From the NCBI GenBank assembly GCA_021613335.1, contig JAJTWR010000051.1:240001-304000 (forward strand): a stretch of DNA of 64,000 bases, in the 5' to 3' direction. Below the pieces are notes generated by a model. The model saw nothing but the letters and a program-made list of their open reading frames with translations, did no database searches and was not told the origin of the DNA. This DNA is from Whitmania pigra (taxonomy: Eukaryota > Annelida > Clitellata > Hirudinida > Haemopidae). The position numbers and the translations under genes are program-made. Positions within the stretch are counted from its first letter, which is position 1, and each line of letters opens with the position of its first letter. Below are positions 50,283-63,441 of the stretch, one piece after another.

Positions 50283-51082
50283 ATGAAATTATACATAATG
50301 CATATATCTTCAGGAAATAACATAAAATCTATTATCTACGCAATCATTCTTATGATCGTGTGGTCTTTATGTTACAGCACGTCAAGCGAAATGACTCTTC
50401 GTCTTCAGAAGGGGTCCTATTCGAATATCATCTGTGCAAAAGTGGTACTCCGATTTATGAAAGATCAGCCAGGTCAGCGATCGAAAAAAAAAATTTAAGA
50501 GTACTCAGCCGTACTTAAAATGTACTTACTAATAAGTACATAAAAAATGTATTTAAAGTACAAGTACTAAGTTCACAATCGTGAAAGGACTTAAGTATTA
50601 CAAAGGCAAATGGATAGAAAAAATGTTTTTTGGTTGCTACGACAAACACGTTCAATAAGTCATTAAATTTGTGTAGGTTTCTAAGCCATTGAGTGCGATG
50701 CTGTCGACATTTTTGTTGGTTTTGTCATTAATGAATCATTAATGTAGCCAGAATATTTCATGATTTAATGGATAGTTGGAATGCAACTTTGCTGTTATAA
50801 AATGTTTATTTTAAATTATTTACTTTTTGATTTTTTGATTTGATTTTCTTAAATCTTCTCCAATAAAATCTAATATTCCTTTTCATGTAATAAAAATTAC
50901 AGGTTGTCCAAATGGATTCAAATATATAATCGAAGGTAATAAGTGCATACAAATAAATAATGGACTTTGGAATTGGTCTGAGGCCAGGACTCATTGCAAT
51001 AAATTGCATCCTCGATCTCATCTTGTTCTTCTAGACGATACACTTGAAGCTCGATTAATCTACCTATACATACAGACTGAAG
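50283..51082 (+). pseudogene. PAN-CTLD pseudogene (D2 copy)
   Basis: Duplicate of 14143-14943. Besides the shared PAN break it has its own one-base deletion (AATATCATCTGTGC versus AATATCAATCTGTGC) that shifts the frame before the first PAN cysteine, and one G fewer at the exon 2 donor (ACTGAAGTTGC). Exon 2 (from 50903) is still open. Confidence 0.85.
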
Positions 51083-51127
51083 TTGCTTACAAGGATGGGA
51101 TGGAATGTGTTGTTTCTCTTATTAATC

Positions 51128-51828
51128 AAATAATAAACCATCCAACGTGGGCAGGAACCCAAACGAGAGTGACCTTTCTGCCGCTCCCCTGGACTTCTGA
51201 AATTAAAAACTGAACATTTGTAATATCAGGAGCATGACTGTTGTCGTCCTTTAGTGCCTCTAGGGCACTAAGCGAGTCACTTAGGACGACAATGTCGAAA
51301 AAATCCTCCTGATATGAGTACTTGACTTATAGTAAACACCAATCAATGGCTGCAAGTTCGATGGAACTAATGTAGCTGTGACTCGACGTTCTTCAGCTGA
51401 TGTTTATGTCCATCTTTGGAATGTAAATCCCAATTCCGGCCATGTTGTCCTCAGTCTTGGAGGCTGCCCTGGAGATCCTCTATTTTCTCCCTTGCCGCCA
51501 ACATCCGCAAAGGGTTGTCGGCTTAGAAGGAGAAGTTCGAGGTGTCGATCACCGGTTTTCTCATTCTCCTAGGAGGGCATCTGAAAGTTTTCTCTTGATG
51601 TCTCCCAGAAGGTTTGCTGGAATGAGAGACTCGACTTTCTTGTGCGGGGGCTCTTTGCCTTTTTGCCTCATTCTGCTATGGAGCCTCCCTTTCCTTGGGA
51701 CCTTAGTTCTGAAGTAAAATATTTATCTTTAACGGACTCATTGTTTGTGGCAAACAACCTGAGGGCATGGCGTGTCATGAGCTTCTTACGACGAAGGTCG
51801 AGGGGTTGGAATATGAAATAAATAATGT
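51128..51828 (-). mobile_element. LINE RNase H fragment (D2)
   Basis: Duplicate of 14990-15690, with DSLSALEAL and WVPAHVGW on the minus strand, and one T fewer in the TTTCTCTTGATG stretch. Confidence 0.75.
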
Positions 51829-51913
51829 TTTATTAACGTCCGTTGCATAGCTAGATGATTAGGCCTGTGCTCCCGCGGCGGGGTTCGAATCCGCGCCGTC
51901 ATCGTGAGAGATT
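51825..51913. repeat. tRNA-like fragment (D2)
   Basis: Duplicate of 15687-15775 with the same A-box-like and GGGTTCGAATCC B-box sequence. Confidence 0.4.
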
Positions 51914-52375
51914 TGATTTAATTTAATTACGACAGAACATTTCTTATTTCTACTTGCAAAGTTTATCATGAAGTTTACGAATCTGACAGAAAACTGATGT
52001 AAACTGTACTCTAATTCAAGTATTCTGTCCTAAATAATTTCATTAGCACTCAATAATATATGACTATCGAATGTTTATTTTTATTTTTAAACTTTAGAAG
52101 TTTTTCAATTCTTTCAACACAAAAAAATTAAACATATTAATGCCAAATTTTTTAACGTTCCTTTATTTTTTTTTACGTTTACCGACACTGATTGCGATTT
52201 GCAGGATATAATGCCATTAATAGAAACCTTTCACAATTTTTAAAAATCAATTAATTCAAGTAATTTTCTGAATTCTCCCTTTGTATATAAATGTCATGCA
52301 CTTTATTTTGGCTTTGCTAAAATCAATTTGCAACAAAACATTTATTATTATTGTCGATAAGATAATAATTATTCC

Positions 52376-52540
52376 ATCTAGTTCTATTGTTTTATGTATT
52401 TTCCATTTGTTGGGCATATTTGATTGAACGTATCGAATATGTGCAAAGAAGATTAACCAAATCCATTGCAGCAGTTCGAAACCACCATTATCTCATCCGT
52501 CTCAAACTCCTCGGACTCTTCAACGATGCTTTCAAACGAA
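52376..52540 (+). mobile_element. LINE pol remnant (D2)
   Basis: Duplicate of 16240-16400. Confidence 0.6.
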
Positions 52541-52767
52541 TGTTTTCCTTGTAATTTCGCAAAGGCTCTCCCACGAATGTTTCCATCTAATAAACGATAA
52601 GCAACATAACAACTAAAAAGGAACGCTCATTCAAATATTCATAACACAATACAATGCAGGTTTGCAGGAATTACCGCAAACAATGAACTTGAAAGACATC
52701 GTCATGCAACGTTGCCATGTGAAAAAGTAAAGCCATTTAATCAGTCAATATAGCCATCAACTTGCGC

Positions 52768-52774
52768 TATAAAA
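52768..52774 (+). promoter_or_regulatory. TATA box of the intact lectin gene (D2)
   Basis: CTTGCGCTATAAAACAG, 79 bases upstream of the ATG at 52847. Confidence 0.65.
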
Positions 52775-52846
52775 CAGAATACTCGCGAGTAACGTGATGG
52801 CAATATCAAAACCCTCTTGACTAACTTAAATCTGAAATTATACGTA

Positions 52847-54275
52847 ATGCATATATTTTCAGGAAATAACGTAAATTCTATGATCTACTCAATCATTCTT
52901 ATGACAGTGTGGTGGTCTTTATGTTACAGCACGTCAAGCGAAATGACTGTTCGTCTTCAGAGAAAGTCCTATTCGAATGTCAATCTGTGCAAAAGTGGTA
53001 CTCCGATTTATGAAAGATCAGCCAGGTCAGCGATCGAATGTTTCAGATTTTGTCAAATTCAACTTGGAAACAATTGCAAGAGCTTCAGATATATACGAAG
53101 AGAATCAAAATGTGCTCTTTATCAAGATGTCATTCGTTATGACTACAATGAAAGTGTTAATGGAACATGCAAAGGCTACCAGATTATGCCCGGCAAGATC
53201 TTATATTTTTTTATTGAACCGAATATAGATATAGATCAGAGTATGTTTATTTAGATATATATATATATATAGAAATATAACAAAATCTGAATAATTACCT
53301 CAAGATTTATTTCGAAGGGATTGCTATTTAGACAATATTTTATAGTTTGCATTAAGTTCCTGTGATTTCGGTCATCTAAATGCAAGTGTCATTGTATTAT
53401 TAATTAGAATATTCTAATTTTGGTAATTTAGTGGTTGCAGTATACATATTTTGTAATTAATAAATGTAAAAAAAATTAAACAGGTTGTCCAAGTGGATTC
53501 AGATATTTGATCGAAGTTAACAAGTGCGTCCAAATGAAGATTGGAGCTTGGAATTGGTCTGAGGCTAGAACTCAGTGCAATAACTTGCATCCTCTGTCTC
53601 ACCCAATCATTTTGGATTACATGTTGGATGCGGATATGGCTTATCAATATTTCCAAGCCGAAAGTAATTATAAATTATATTTATTTTTTATTTCACACTT
53701 CACGTATTTGATTTATAATAGTGTATTTAACATAACAAAGAAGTATGTAGTATAGGCAGCCCCGTCGACATCACGAACATCGTATGTCTTAAGTGGGGAG
53801 ATGTTGAGAACCCCTAGGAAGTCTTTCAAGTTGAAATTCCTCCATGGTCGTTGCAAGTGAGTTTTATAAAAGGGGAGGGTGTCGTCCCAAAAGCAGATGA
53901 TAGATACGACATTATTCGGAGAAGGGTCCAAAATATTTTTTTTAAAATAAAATCAAAGTAACAAAAGCAACATTATATATATATACCATTATTATAATTC
54001 CAGTTTTGCCTAAGTGTGTCATTGGCCTTTCGATACAATACTATTGGACAGCAGGTATCAGTCCTTACATTAATAGTGTGCGCCAACCATTCCAGTGGAA
54101 TCCATTTCCCGGTTTTGTTCGCAAGTTGAATTCGACAACTCCATGGGCACCTAGCGAACCAAATTCTCGCCTAGATGGAAAGGTTTATTGCATTCATCAA
54201 TCCAATGTAAGGGGCTTGGATGATTACCCATGTGCAACTAAAATTTGCGTTCTCTGTGAAATTGACATGCCATAA
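52847..54275 (+). CDS. Secreted PAN plus C-type lectin protein, 3 exons, 265 aa (D2 copy)
   Basis: Exons 52847-53192, 53484-53663 and 54004-54275. All three exon translations are the same as in the D1 gene at 16710, including the signal peptide, PAN, SEPNSRLDG, GLDDYPC and CVLCEIDMP. The GC donor of intron 1 (CCCG|GCAAGAT) is shared. Intron 2 differs slightly (GTAATTATAAATT versus GTAATTAAATT). It is a second, probably expressible copy made by the recent segmental duplication, with the full promoter block. Confidence 0.85.
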
Positions 54276-55819
54276 ATGCCCTTAGAAGGGTATTTTGCAT
54301 TTTAAATAATGTGTAGATGCAGGCAACTTTTAATTTGGAGACATTTTAATAACATCATGACATTGATTATTACTTTTGTCATCTTTCCACCGTTACATTC
54401 AACTGTTACCTTATATTTAAACTGCAAATAATTCTGATCTTGTATCTTGTAGAGACCTAGCGAATATTTCAGGAGTAAATGTTCCGTGTATTTCACCATT
54501 TCGTCATTTCAAATAAATGAATATTGTTGAATAATTTATAACTACACCAAATAATACATTGGTCGATAGTTTTGTGATTGTCCAAATTGGGTTTATTGGG
54601 TTAAAATATTTTTTAGAGAATAAATAAGATATTTTATTTATTTAGGCGCGGAAGATGATAAAATAAAGAAATGCATTAATTTAAAAGTTGACAAATTGTT
54701 GACAAAAGTTGATTTAATCTAGTTTTTATGAATAGGTTATTATAAGTGACTTGTCAGACCATTAGTGAATGCCGCACCATGCTTGAGCATTCGTGATGCT
54801 ATTCACAACATATCGGAATAATTTAATTAATGAAATAATTTTTATTGACCAATTTTCTTGGTTTTTTAATGATGTTATGAATCAAAATCTTTAAAACAAA
54901 GAAAAACGATTAATTATTTGAAATCACAAGAGAGCTTTTATCAGTCTTTTATTTTATTTTATTTATTTTTTTTTTCTGAGTTGGATGTTCTTAGAACACG
55001 CGACTAAAAAGAACATGCTCGGCAGTAGTGATCAATAGATGGCACTTTTTGAGTTAATTGGTGAGATTATATTTGTAAAATTATATTAGCTTGCTTTAGA
55101 GCAATGTCATCAAAATACATAACCTATGTGTCATTTGTACACTACATTATATAATTTACAATTTTTTAATTTGTGACCCTATTATATTTTGGCGTTAACA
55201 AATAAAATTGATGCCTGGTTTTTAGTTGTCTCTCTAACTGCTTATCCAGATGTATAACATAGGTTGAGTTTTTTTTTAATTTAGAAACTTTTGCTTTATT
55301 AAAAATGTATGCTTAGCAGAACATCTTTTTAAAAACATTATACATTATTAAATATAACTGATTCAACGGAGCTAAACAGAGGTTAACACAAACTATGAAC
55401 TTGAAGACATTGTCATGCAACGTTGCCTCGGCGGCAATTCAAGGCCATTTGAAAATACATCTCAATATTGCCAGTATCCACGTTGAGCTCTAAAAATAGA
55501 ATACTCGCGATACTGATATCAAAATCCTGAAATTGTATTAAATTCAATATCATACCTAATGCATATTAATTAAATTGAGTAGGTTATATTTATAAAATTA
55601 CATTATCATGATTTAAAGCAAGACATAACCTTTGGGACGCTCGTAGTACATGCATTTATTTAATATGTGACCCTCCCTATTATATATTATCGTTGTCAAT
55701 AAAAACTGATTACTGGTTCTTAGCAATCTCTCTCTAACGGCTTATTCAGGTTCATAACAAAGCTTGAGGTTTTTTGTTACATTAAGAAGGTTGAAAATGG
55801 AAATATGTAAGAACCTAAT
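54276..55819. other. Intergenic region inside D2
   Basis: Duplicate of 18137-19680, with the decayed lectin upstream block at about 55395-55515. No gene. Confidence 0.5.
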
Positions 55820-55928
55820 TCTTATTCACTTTCTTTTGATAATTGTGTTCATTTTAAATACGTGACTGATTAAACGATTGTGATTGCTGGATATAGATGT
55901 GTGTTCTCTGTGAGATTGATATGTCTTG
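55820..55928 (+). pseudogene. Relic of a terminal CTLD exon (D2)
   Basis: Duplicate of the 19679-19786 relic: EPNSYSLSFDNCV and CVLCEIDMS with TGA. Confidence 0.65.
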
Positions 55929-56009
55929 ATTTTTGTTATTATTATGACAAGCTTCAATTAGATTTGCTTAAAATGAACTCGAGTTCTGTAGCTTCTAATA
56001 GATTTATAT

Positions 56010-56922
56010 CTTTTGTGACAATTCGTTTTGTTTAATTACTAATTGACATTGACAATGATAAATTGTAATTGGACTTAAATATCAATATTATTCAGAATAT
56101 TTAAGCATCTGAAAGGAGAATCGTAAGCAATGTAGTTCCGCTAGCCATACCTGTATTTAGGGGGAGGGTTTACGGATTCAAACCCCCTGAAATATTACAA
56201 AAAGATTTTAATTGTAAATATTATTGATTTATATAAAATCATTAAATCATTAAATCTTAGAACCATTTTTATTTGTTATTGTTATTCTTAATATTTTTAT
56301 TATTTTATTTTGATTTAAGTTTGATTTTTGAAAATAACATTTCCCCGAAATCATTTTCTGGCTTCAGGCCTGCCGCTAGTATATGATCTTTAATGCTAAT
56401 GAACGTTGAAACAGCCAGCTAAACATAATTATAAATCGATTAAATCTCAGAGTTATGTTATTCAGCGAATTTATATTTTCAAATCTTATTTTTTAAAAAG
56501 AAAAAAGAAAAGAAAAAAATTGTCTATGACAAGAAAGCCGTTATTTCTTCCTAAAAATGTTTGATTGAATGCTATCAGGACATGCGAATAAAAGAATCAC
56601 GCTCTTTAGTAGCAAAAGATAAATTGAATTTTTAATTATTCGAGATTTCTGACTTGCAATGACGCATGCTGCGACATAAAGGAACGTTTTTTTGGTCACA
56701 ATCCTTCGGAAGACATTATTCTTTATTGAATAAAAGCAATAGAATGCAGCAAAACAAGAATTACCACAAACAAAGGACTGAAAAACGTTTTCATGACAGT
56801 ACATGGATGTTGTCAATCTCCATCTAAAGATTTATAAGAATACTCGCGGTAGCACGATGATCCACATTAAAGCCGAATACATTTTCACGTATCTGAAATA
56901 ATTAAAGAGTTAATGAGAGAAA
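56010..56922. other. Sequence beyond the D2 end and lectin 5' flank
   Basis: No gene. CCGCTAG occurs at both ends of about 56143-56380, whose ends are a GGGGGAGGG tract and TTCCCCGAAATC, suggesting an unclassified insertion. TTTATAAGAATACTCGCGG near 56828-56846 is a diverged form of the lectin core promoter. Confidence 0.4.
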
Positions 56923-57241
56923 ATGATTAATAATGTAAAATCAATGACCTATTTAATTATCCTGATATATTTGTTCTGCAGCATTTCAAACGAAATTTCT
57001 GTTCGTCTTCAGAAGTCCTATTCGAAAATCAGTCTGTGCAAAAGCAGTACTCCGATTTATGAAAGATCAGCCAGGTCAGCCATCGAATGCTTCAAGATTT
57101 GTCAAATTCTGCTTGGAAACAATTGCTAGAGTTTCAAATATCGATGGATGGAAAAGAGTTGTTCTCTTTACAAAGATGTCATTCATTATGATTACAATGA
57201 AAATGTCATTGGAACATGCAAAGGTTACCAGATTATGCCTG
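56923..57241 (+). pseudogene. Orphan PAN exon with one nonsense codon
   Basis: MINNVKSMTYLIILIYLFCS (signal peptide), CKSSTPIYERSARSAIECFK, CQILLGNNC, then TAG at 57127-57129, then SFKYRWMEKSCSLYKDVIHY and CKGYQIMPG with a normal donor. No CTLD exon is found downstream before the array at 58112. Related to the half exon at 34463. Confidence 0.8.
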
Positions 57242-58410
<1,169 letters not shown>

Positions 58411-58429
58411 TTAATTTACAAGCAATGTA

Positions 58430-58990
58430 CATGGAAAATCAAAATTCAAACAAAAGTTAACTCAAGCAAGCCAATAATTCTAGTGTCGTAGTCCAATATA
58501 AACGAACATATGACAAATATAACCAAAGCAACTGTACAAGCAATTATATACAAAAAGGTTATTCAACAAAATTAGATTAGTCTCAGTCAAGGACTTTTCT
58601 TAAGAGCAATTTTCTGAGTTTCAATAGGCGATGGGTTACCAGGGATGCAATTCAGGTAATCTTTAAATTTTTTTGATATTGTTCCGAGCGCACCTATAAC
58701 CACTGGTATCATCTGAGCCCTCACCCCCACCTTTCTAAATGTAAGTCTTTGTATTTAGTCAATTTTTCCACTTCCTTTTGGGCCACATTGGAATCATCTG
58801 GCACAGCAACATCAATTATCAAGCATGTTCTTTTATTTTTGTCATAATAGATGAGATCTGGCCTGTTTGCAGGTTTTGTCCTATCTGTAATTACTTCACC
58901 ATAAAAATATGTACGTGTAATGTTTCCGTTTATTTCAATATATAACTGACTAAACACAATAACAATAACAGCTAATCAAGACAGTCGAAA
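58430..58990 (-). mobile_element. LINE fragment, pol C-terminal domain
   Basis: Minus strand: GEVITDRTKPANRPDLIYYD, TCLIIDVAVPDDSNVAQKEV and EKLTKYKDLHLERWG; after one frameshift, IPVVIGALGTISKKFKDYLN and PIETQKIALKKS. These are hallmarks of the tail following reverse transcriptase in many invertebrate LINEs. 5' truncated and frameshifted. Confidence 0.8.
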
Positions 58991-59104
58991 CCACAAGACC
59001 GAGCGACCATCGGTGGTCTGAACTAAAGATGGCGTCGACATAGACAAGCATAACAAAAAATCTTTAATAGAACTCAAAATATAAAAATGGACTTGTCACA
59101 GTAC

Positions 59105-59625
59105 GTGGTTGTGTAATTCTGCAACTGCTCGATAAGAATTTTTGTTAATGGTCACTATATTCCCACGATTCATAACACATTATTTTTATTAAAATATTAT
59201 TTTAAGAAATAAATGTTTTACATCTAATAGATTTGGCTGCATTTCATTTTCAGTATTACCGACGGCAATAACCCCGAGAGAAATTATGAGTCAAATTTAT
59301 TAAAAAACTAATATCTAATAACTTGACTTAACTTTGACTTCACTGTCAATAAGGTTCAGTCTAACTCGAATAAGTGAAAATTTAATCAAAATAAATAAAT
59401 ACAAAAACTACGAAATGGATCCTTTTGATGATAGATTTTGAGATAACTTGTGACACTAAGCCACTTAATTAATTTCCATTTTGCCATAATATCAAACGTC
59501 AAAGTATTTGTTATTAATGTTGTTATTATTGCAGGTAATTCAATCATAAGTTGAAAAACTATTCTTTTTAAAGTCACATTTTGGCTCATGTTAAATTTAA
59601 AAAATTTTTAAAACCAGATTTTTGA
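59105..59625. repeat. Duplicate of 36606-37670 (single unit)
   Basis: Same sequence as the left flank of the Tc1 fragment at 37676, without the 358-bp tandem duplication. Ends at AAACCAGATT, the first bases of a CTLD exon 2. Confidence 0.65.
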
Positions 59626-59639
59626 AAAAAAAATAGCCG

Positions 59640-60180
59640 AGCAGCAACGTTTGAATGCTGTATGGCTATGATAATGATCCACACAAATTGACAAAGGCAT
59701 TTTTCCAGAGCAGAAATTTGAAAGTTATGAGTTGGTCAGCTTGTTCCCCTGACTTAAATCCTATAGAAAATGTCTGGGAATGTTGTCAAGACTTGTTTAC
59801 AACAATGGAAGGCAGTTTCACTCAAAATCTGACATGGAAAACGCCTTTGGGAGTGTTTGGAAAGAACTGGACAAAAAATTTCTAAAATTTCACTCGATTT
59901 CGCAACTTTATTTTAATTGAAATTAAGGAAACTTGCAGAAACTGATGAAATGCAAAAATGCAAAATTTTACATACTATGTATAATGCCTATTGTTTCTTT
60001 AAATACTTTTAATTTGTTAACCCTACTGTTAAGTTTTGGATCACATTGATAGAGGAAGAAGCGTTTCGTTTCGTTAAGACTGACCTTTGAGTTATATCGA
60101 TCTGGTTCATTTTGTGGCTTCTACGTTTGTGTTTAATGTTTTTTTGTTAAATACAATTTATCCAAATTAATAAATAAAAA
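59640..60180 (+). mobile_element. Tc1/mariner C-terminal fragment
   Basis: DNDPHKLTKAFFQSRNLKVM and SWSACSPDLNPIENVW, then a one-base slip. A frame of 76 codons survives. The second (DNDPH, from QDNAPIH) and third catalytic blocks are brought together. Confidence 0.75.
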
Positions 60181-60269
60181 AATTATGGAGTGATTTATTT
60201 CACTTAAAAATAAATAATTATTATTTGATATTTTTCATTGTATTGAAGAATTTACAAAAAATTTAATTT

Positions 60270-61020
60270 AATTACGACAGAACATGTCTTATTTCTATTA
60301 GCAAAGTTAATCCCGAAGTTACGAATCTGACATAAAAATAATGAAAACTGTTCTCTAATTAAAGTATTGTGTCCTAAATAATTTCATAATCCATGTTCCC
60401 AGTTGAAATCGACAATTCCATGAGGACCCAGCGAAACAAATTTTTTTCCAGATGGAAATGTTTATTTCATTCATCAAACCAACGTAATGGGCTTGGAAGA
60501 TTACTTATTTGTAACTAAAATTGTTCTCTAATTAAAGTATTGTGTCCTAAATAATTTCATTAGCACTAACAATAATCTATGACTATCGAATGTTTATTTT
60601 TTTGTTTTTCAACTTAAGAAGTTTTTCAATTCTTTCAACATAAAAAAAATTAAACATATTAATGCCAAAATTTTGTAACATTATTCTCAGTTCCTTTATA
60701 TTGTTGTTTTGTGAAATATGCTTACCAACCGCGATTGCAATTTTGCAGGATATAATGCCATTAATTTAGTCCTTTCAGCATTTTAAAAAAACAAATTCAA
60801 GTTATTTTCTGAATTTTCCCTTTGTATATGTCTTGTATATATATATCTATATTGTATATATAATATATGTATATTTGTATTTGTATATGCAATTTTTTAG
60901 GCTATGCTAAAATCAATTTGCAACAAATCATTTATTGACTCGTTGTAGATAGTAATTATTCTATTTATTTTATCTGCTTATCATTTGTTAATATTTTAAA
61001 TCATCTCTTAAAATTGTTTT
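60270..61020. repeat. Intergenic repeat module with a decayed CTLD exon fragment
   Basis: Module copy as at 15776. Bases 60385-60515 hold a strongly decayed terminal CTLD exon scrap (GACAATTCCATGAGGACCCA) like that at 21690. Confidence 0.55.
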
Positions 61021-61023
61021 ATT

Positions 61024-61397
61024 TTGTTAAAAATTGCGAGGGTCATGTTTGAGTTTGCGCTGATCAGCATTTCAGTTGTTTCAAACCATCTAGTTCTATT
61101 GTTTTATGTATTTTTCATTTGTTGGGTATATTTGGTTGAACATATCGAATATGTGCAGAGAAGATTTAACAAATCCATTCCAGCAGTTCAAACAACCAAT
61201 ATCTCATAGACGCAACAAAATTCTCATTTATTAATCGTGTTATAAAAATCTGGAACTTGATCCCCGAAGAGAGGTCAGCAGGTACGTTTTCACTTTTTAA
61301 AAGTTTAGTTTCGCATGCCGACTTCAATCGCTTATTAATTGTTGTTCACTGAAATTCGAGAAAATCGATGATTTGCTCGACTACTTTATTTCGTTTG
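61024..61397 (+). mobile_element. LINE pol remnant, interrupted by a SINE
   Basis: HIEYVQRRFNKSIPAVQ, an internal deletion, then NRVIKIWNLIPEERSAG. It resumes after the SINE at 61587 (TTTTCGATCGTCGTTGC). Confidence 0.7.
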
Positions 61398-61586
61398 ATT
61401 AATTGTAACTTCATTTATATAGCGCCATATGCATAGCGTCAGAGGCGCTTCTTGTAACCATTTATATAGCGCTCCTTCCCAAGGGCGCTGGCGGCAGTGC
61501 AGGCTGGGTTTCGAACACGACACATTACGACTGTTGTCATTACCGCCGTATGCAGGCACGTAACCCATTCGGCTAACCTGCACGCC
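61398..61586 (-). mobile_element. tRNA-derived SINE inserted in a LINE remnant
   Basis: Minus strand: GGCGTGCAGGTTAGCCGAAT, GGGTTACG, GTGTTCGAAACCC, then two GCGCTATATAAATG tail units. The LINE copies at 13840 and 49970 are uninterrupted here, giving the empty site. Confidence 0.78.
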
Positions 61587-61649
61587 ATTTTCGATCGTCG
61601 TTGCTTTCCCACGAATGTTTCCCTCTAATTTCTAAATGCTTTTCCACAT

Positions 61650-62032
61650 TATTCCAGAATGTACTGGATATAATAATAGTTATATTTGAATGTTTTTCAG
61701 CAAAGATACAATATATAATTTTTTTTGAAAAATGTACGGTGCAAAAGAAGTGACGTGTCATTTCCGGAAAAAATTTTATTTGTAAATTATAAAGACATCC
61801 TAAAGAATCAATGATTCAGACAATGCGACACTGTAAACAAAAATGAGTTATGAATACAACTTATTTTAATGTTATCATGGGTGTAGCAGATTTAAACTTA
61901 TTGACTCGATTATAATCATTACAGAAATCTGTTTCAAAGAAAAGTTTCAACTTCAAAAAAGTTTCTTCAACAATTGTTAAATAAATAAATAAATAAAAAT
62001 AAATTTGTATTATTTGAATTGATTTAAAATTC
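61650..62032. other. 3' flank of the minus-strand lectin gene
   Basis: Partly matches 23340-23890. No gene. Confidence 0.5.
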
Positions 62033-63441
62033 TCAAATCAAGTCCAATTCGCAAATGACGCAGTACATGCGAGAGCAATAGAAATCATCTAATCCACTAT
62101 TGTATAAGAAATACATGCAATAACTTGAGCCATCTGTAGGAGAATTTGGTTCCCCAGATTTCCAAGGAACTGTGGATAACAATGGCAGTACGACACCTGG
62201 AAAAGGATTCCATAGGAATGGCTGTCGTTTGCCGTTAATGTATGAATCAATTCCGGCTGTCCAAAAAATGTTCAAGGTTGGATAATCTGGATCACGGCAA
62301 TTTGGTAGGACTGCAAAAATGTTTTTGCGACTTAATTTTATTTTTTTTTCAATTATTTATTGTGATTGTTTAAATGTTCATTTATGAATTGCGAAATAAA
62401 AAAGTAAAAAAAATACAAATATATAATGCTTTACTCTCTGATTGGATGTAAAGAGAAAACAGTTGTGCATCATTCTTAAGATTCACAATAACAGGATGAC
62501 AGCTAGGATTTAGTTTATTGCATGATGTCCTGGCTATGGACCAATTCCTGTTGCCAATAAGCGTTTTGACACACTTGTTGCCTTCAACTAAATATCTAAA
62601 TCCTTCCGGACAATCTGTTGATAAATGAGCCATGCATTGATATTAATCATTTTATTTAACTGACTTAAGTAACCTGTGCCACTTATTTTTTTTTAAATTT
62701 TAATTGAATCATTTATGATCTTATTTATATCAATAAAAATACTTTGTCATGCCAAAGGGCTTAATGTGAACTTGTGTCTAAAAGAACAAAACGATTAGAG
62801 ATATTAATCTTTTTATCTCAAACTTTCCAATAAATATTTGATTTCTTTTTATAAATTGAGGTTTTTTAAAGAAATGTTGGAATACACGGGTTTTAAATTA
62901 AATTGCATTCTCCTGTGAAAAATAATTCGACATTCAAGATTTGTTATCATAAATAAGTTGTATGACATTAAATTTAAATTTAAAGATCTGGGGGAATATG
63001 ATAGAAAACAACATTTATAAATTTCTAATGAATTATATTTCGAACTCATGCTTACATGATGTAATGAACATGAACAAATACATATAATTAGGCATTTCTG
63101 AAAATGGTTAAGATTTAAAACTAACCCGTTATTGATTGGTAACCTGTGCATTCTTTATTGGTTAAGCTAATGTAATCATACCGAATGACATCTTGATAAA
63201 CAGAACATTTTTTCTCTGCCAAGCGATACTTGAAACTCCTGCACTTGTCCCTAAGAAGAATTTGACAGAATGAGAAGCATTCGATTTTAGATCTAGCCGA
63301 AGTTTCATAAACTGGAGTGCTGGTTTTACATAACTGAATTCTCGAATATGTTCCCTTTTGAATTTGAAAGTACGCTTCATGTGATGCCTGATATATCAGT
63401 GATACACTTAACGCTATTCTCATAACGCTTAACAGCCTCAT
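62033..63441 (-). CDS. Secreted PAN plus C-type lectin protein, 3 exons, 257 aa
   Basis: Minus-strand exons 63441-63126, 62614-62435 and 62310-62033 give 257 codons plus TGA with GT-AG, phase-1 introns. Signal peptide MRLLSVMRIALSVSLIYQ; PAN with CKTSTPVYETSARSKIECFS, CQILLRDKCRSFKYRLAEKK and CTGYQSITG. CTLD exon 2 CPEGFRYLVEGNKC, NRNWSIARTSCN; exon 3 IFWTAGIDSYINGKRQ, FLWNPFPG, KSGEPNSPTDG (EPN), GLDDFYC, CVICELDLI. It differs from the 23906 gene at many exon 3 residues, so the two are distinct paralogues and not a recent copy. Confidence 0.88.

Larger units (their letters stand above)
49375..56009. repeat. Segmental duplication, right copy (D2)
   Basis: Second copy of 13236-19868. It contains the same lectin pseudogene, LINE RNase H fragment, tRNA-like fragment, intact lectin gene and exon relic. 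Confidence 0.9.
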
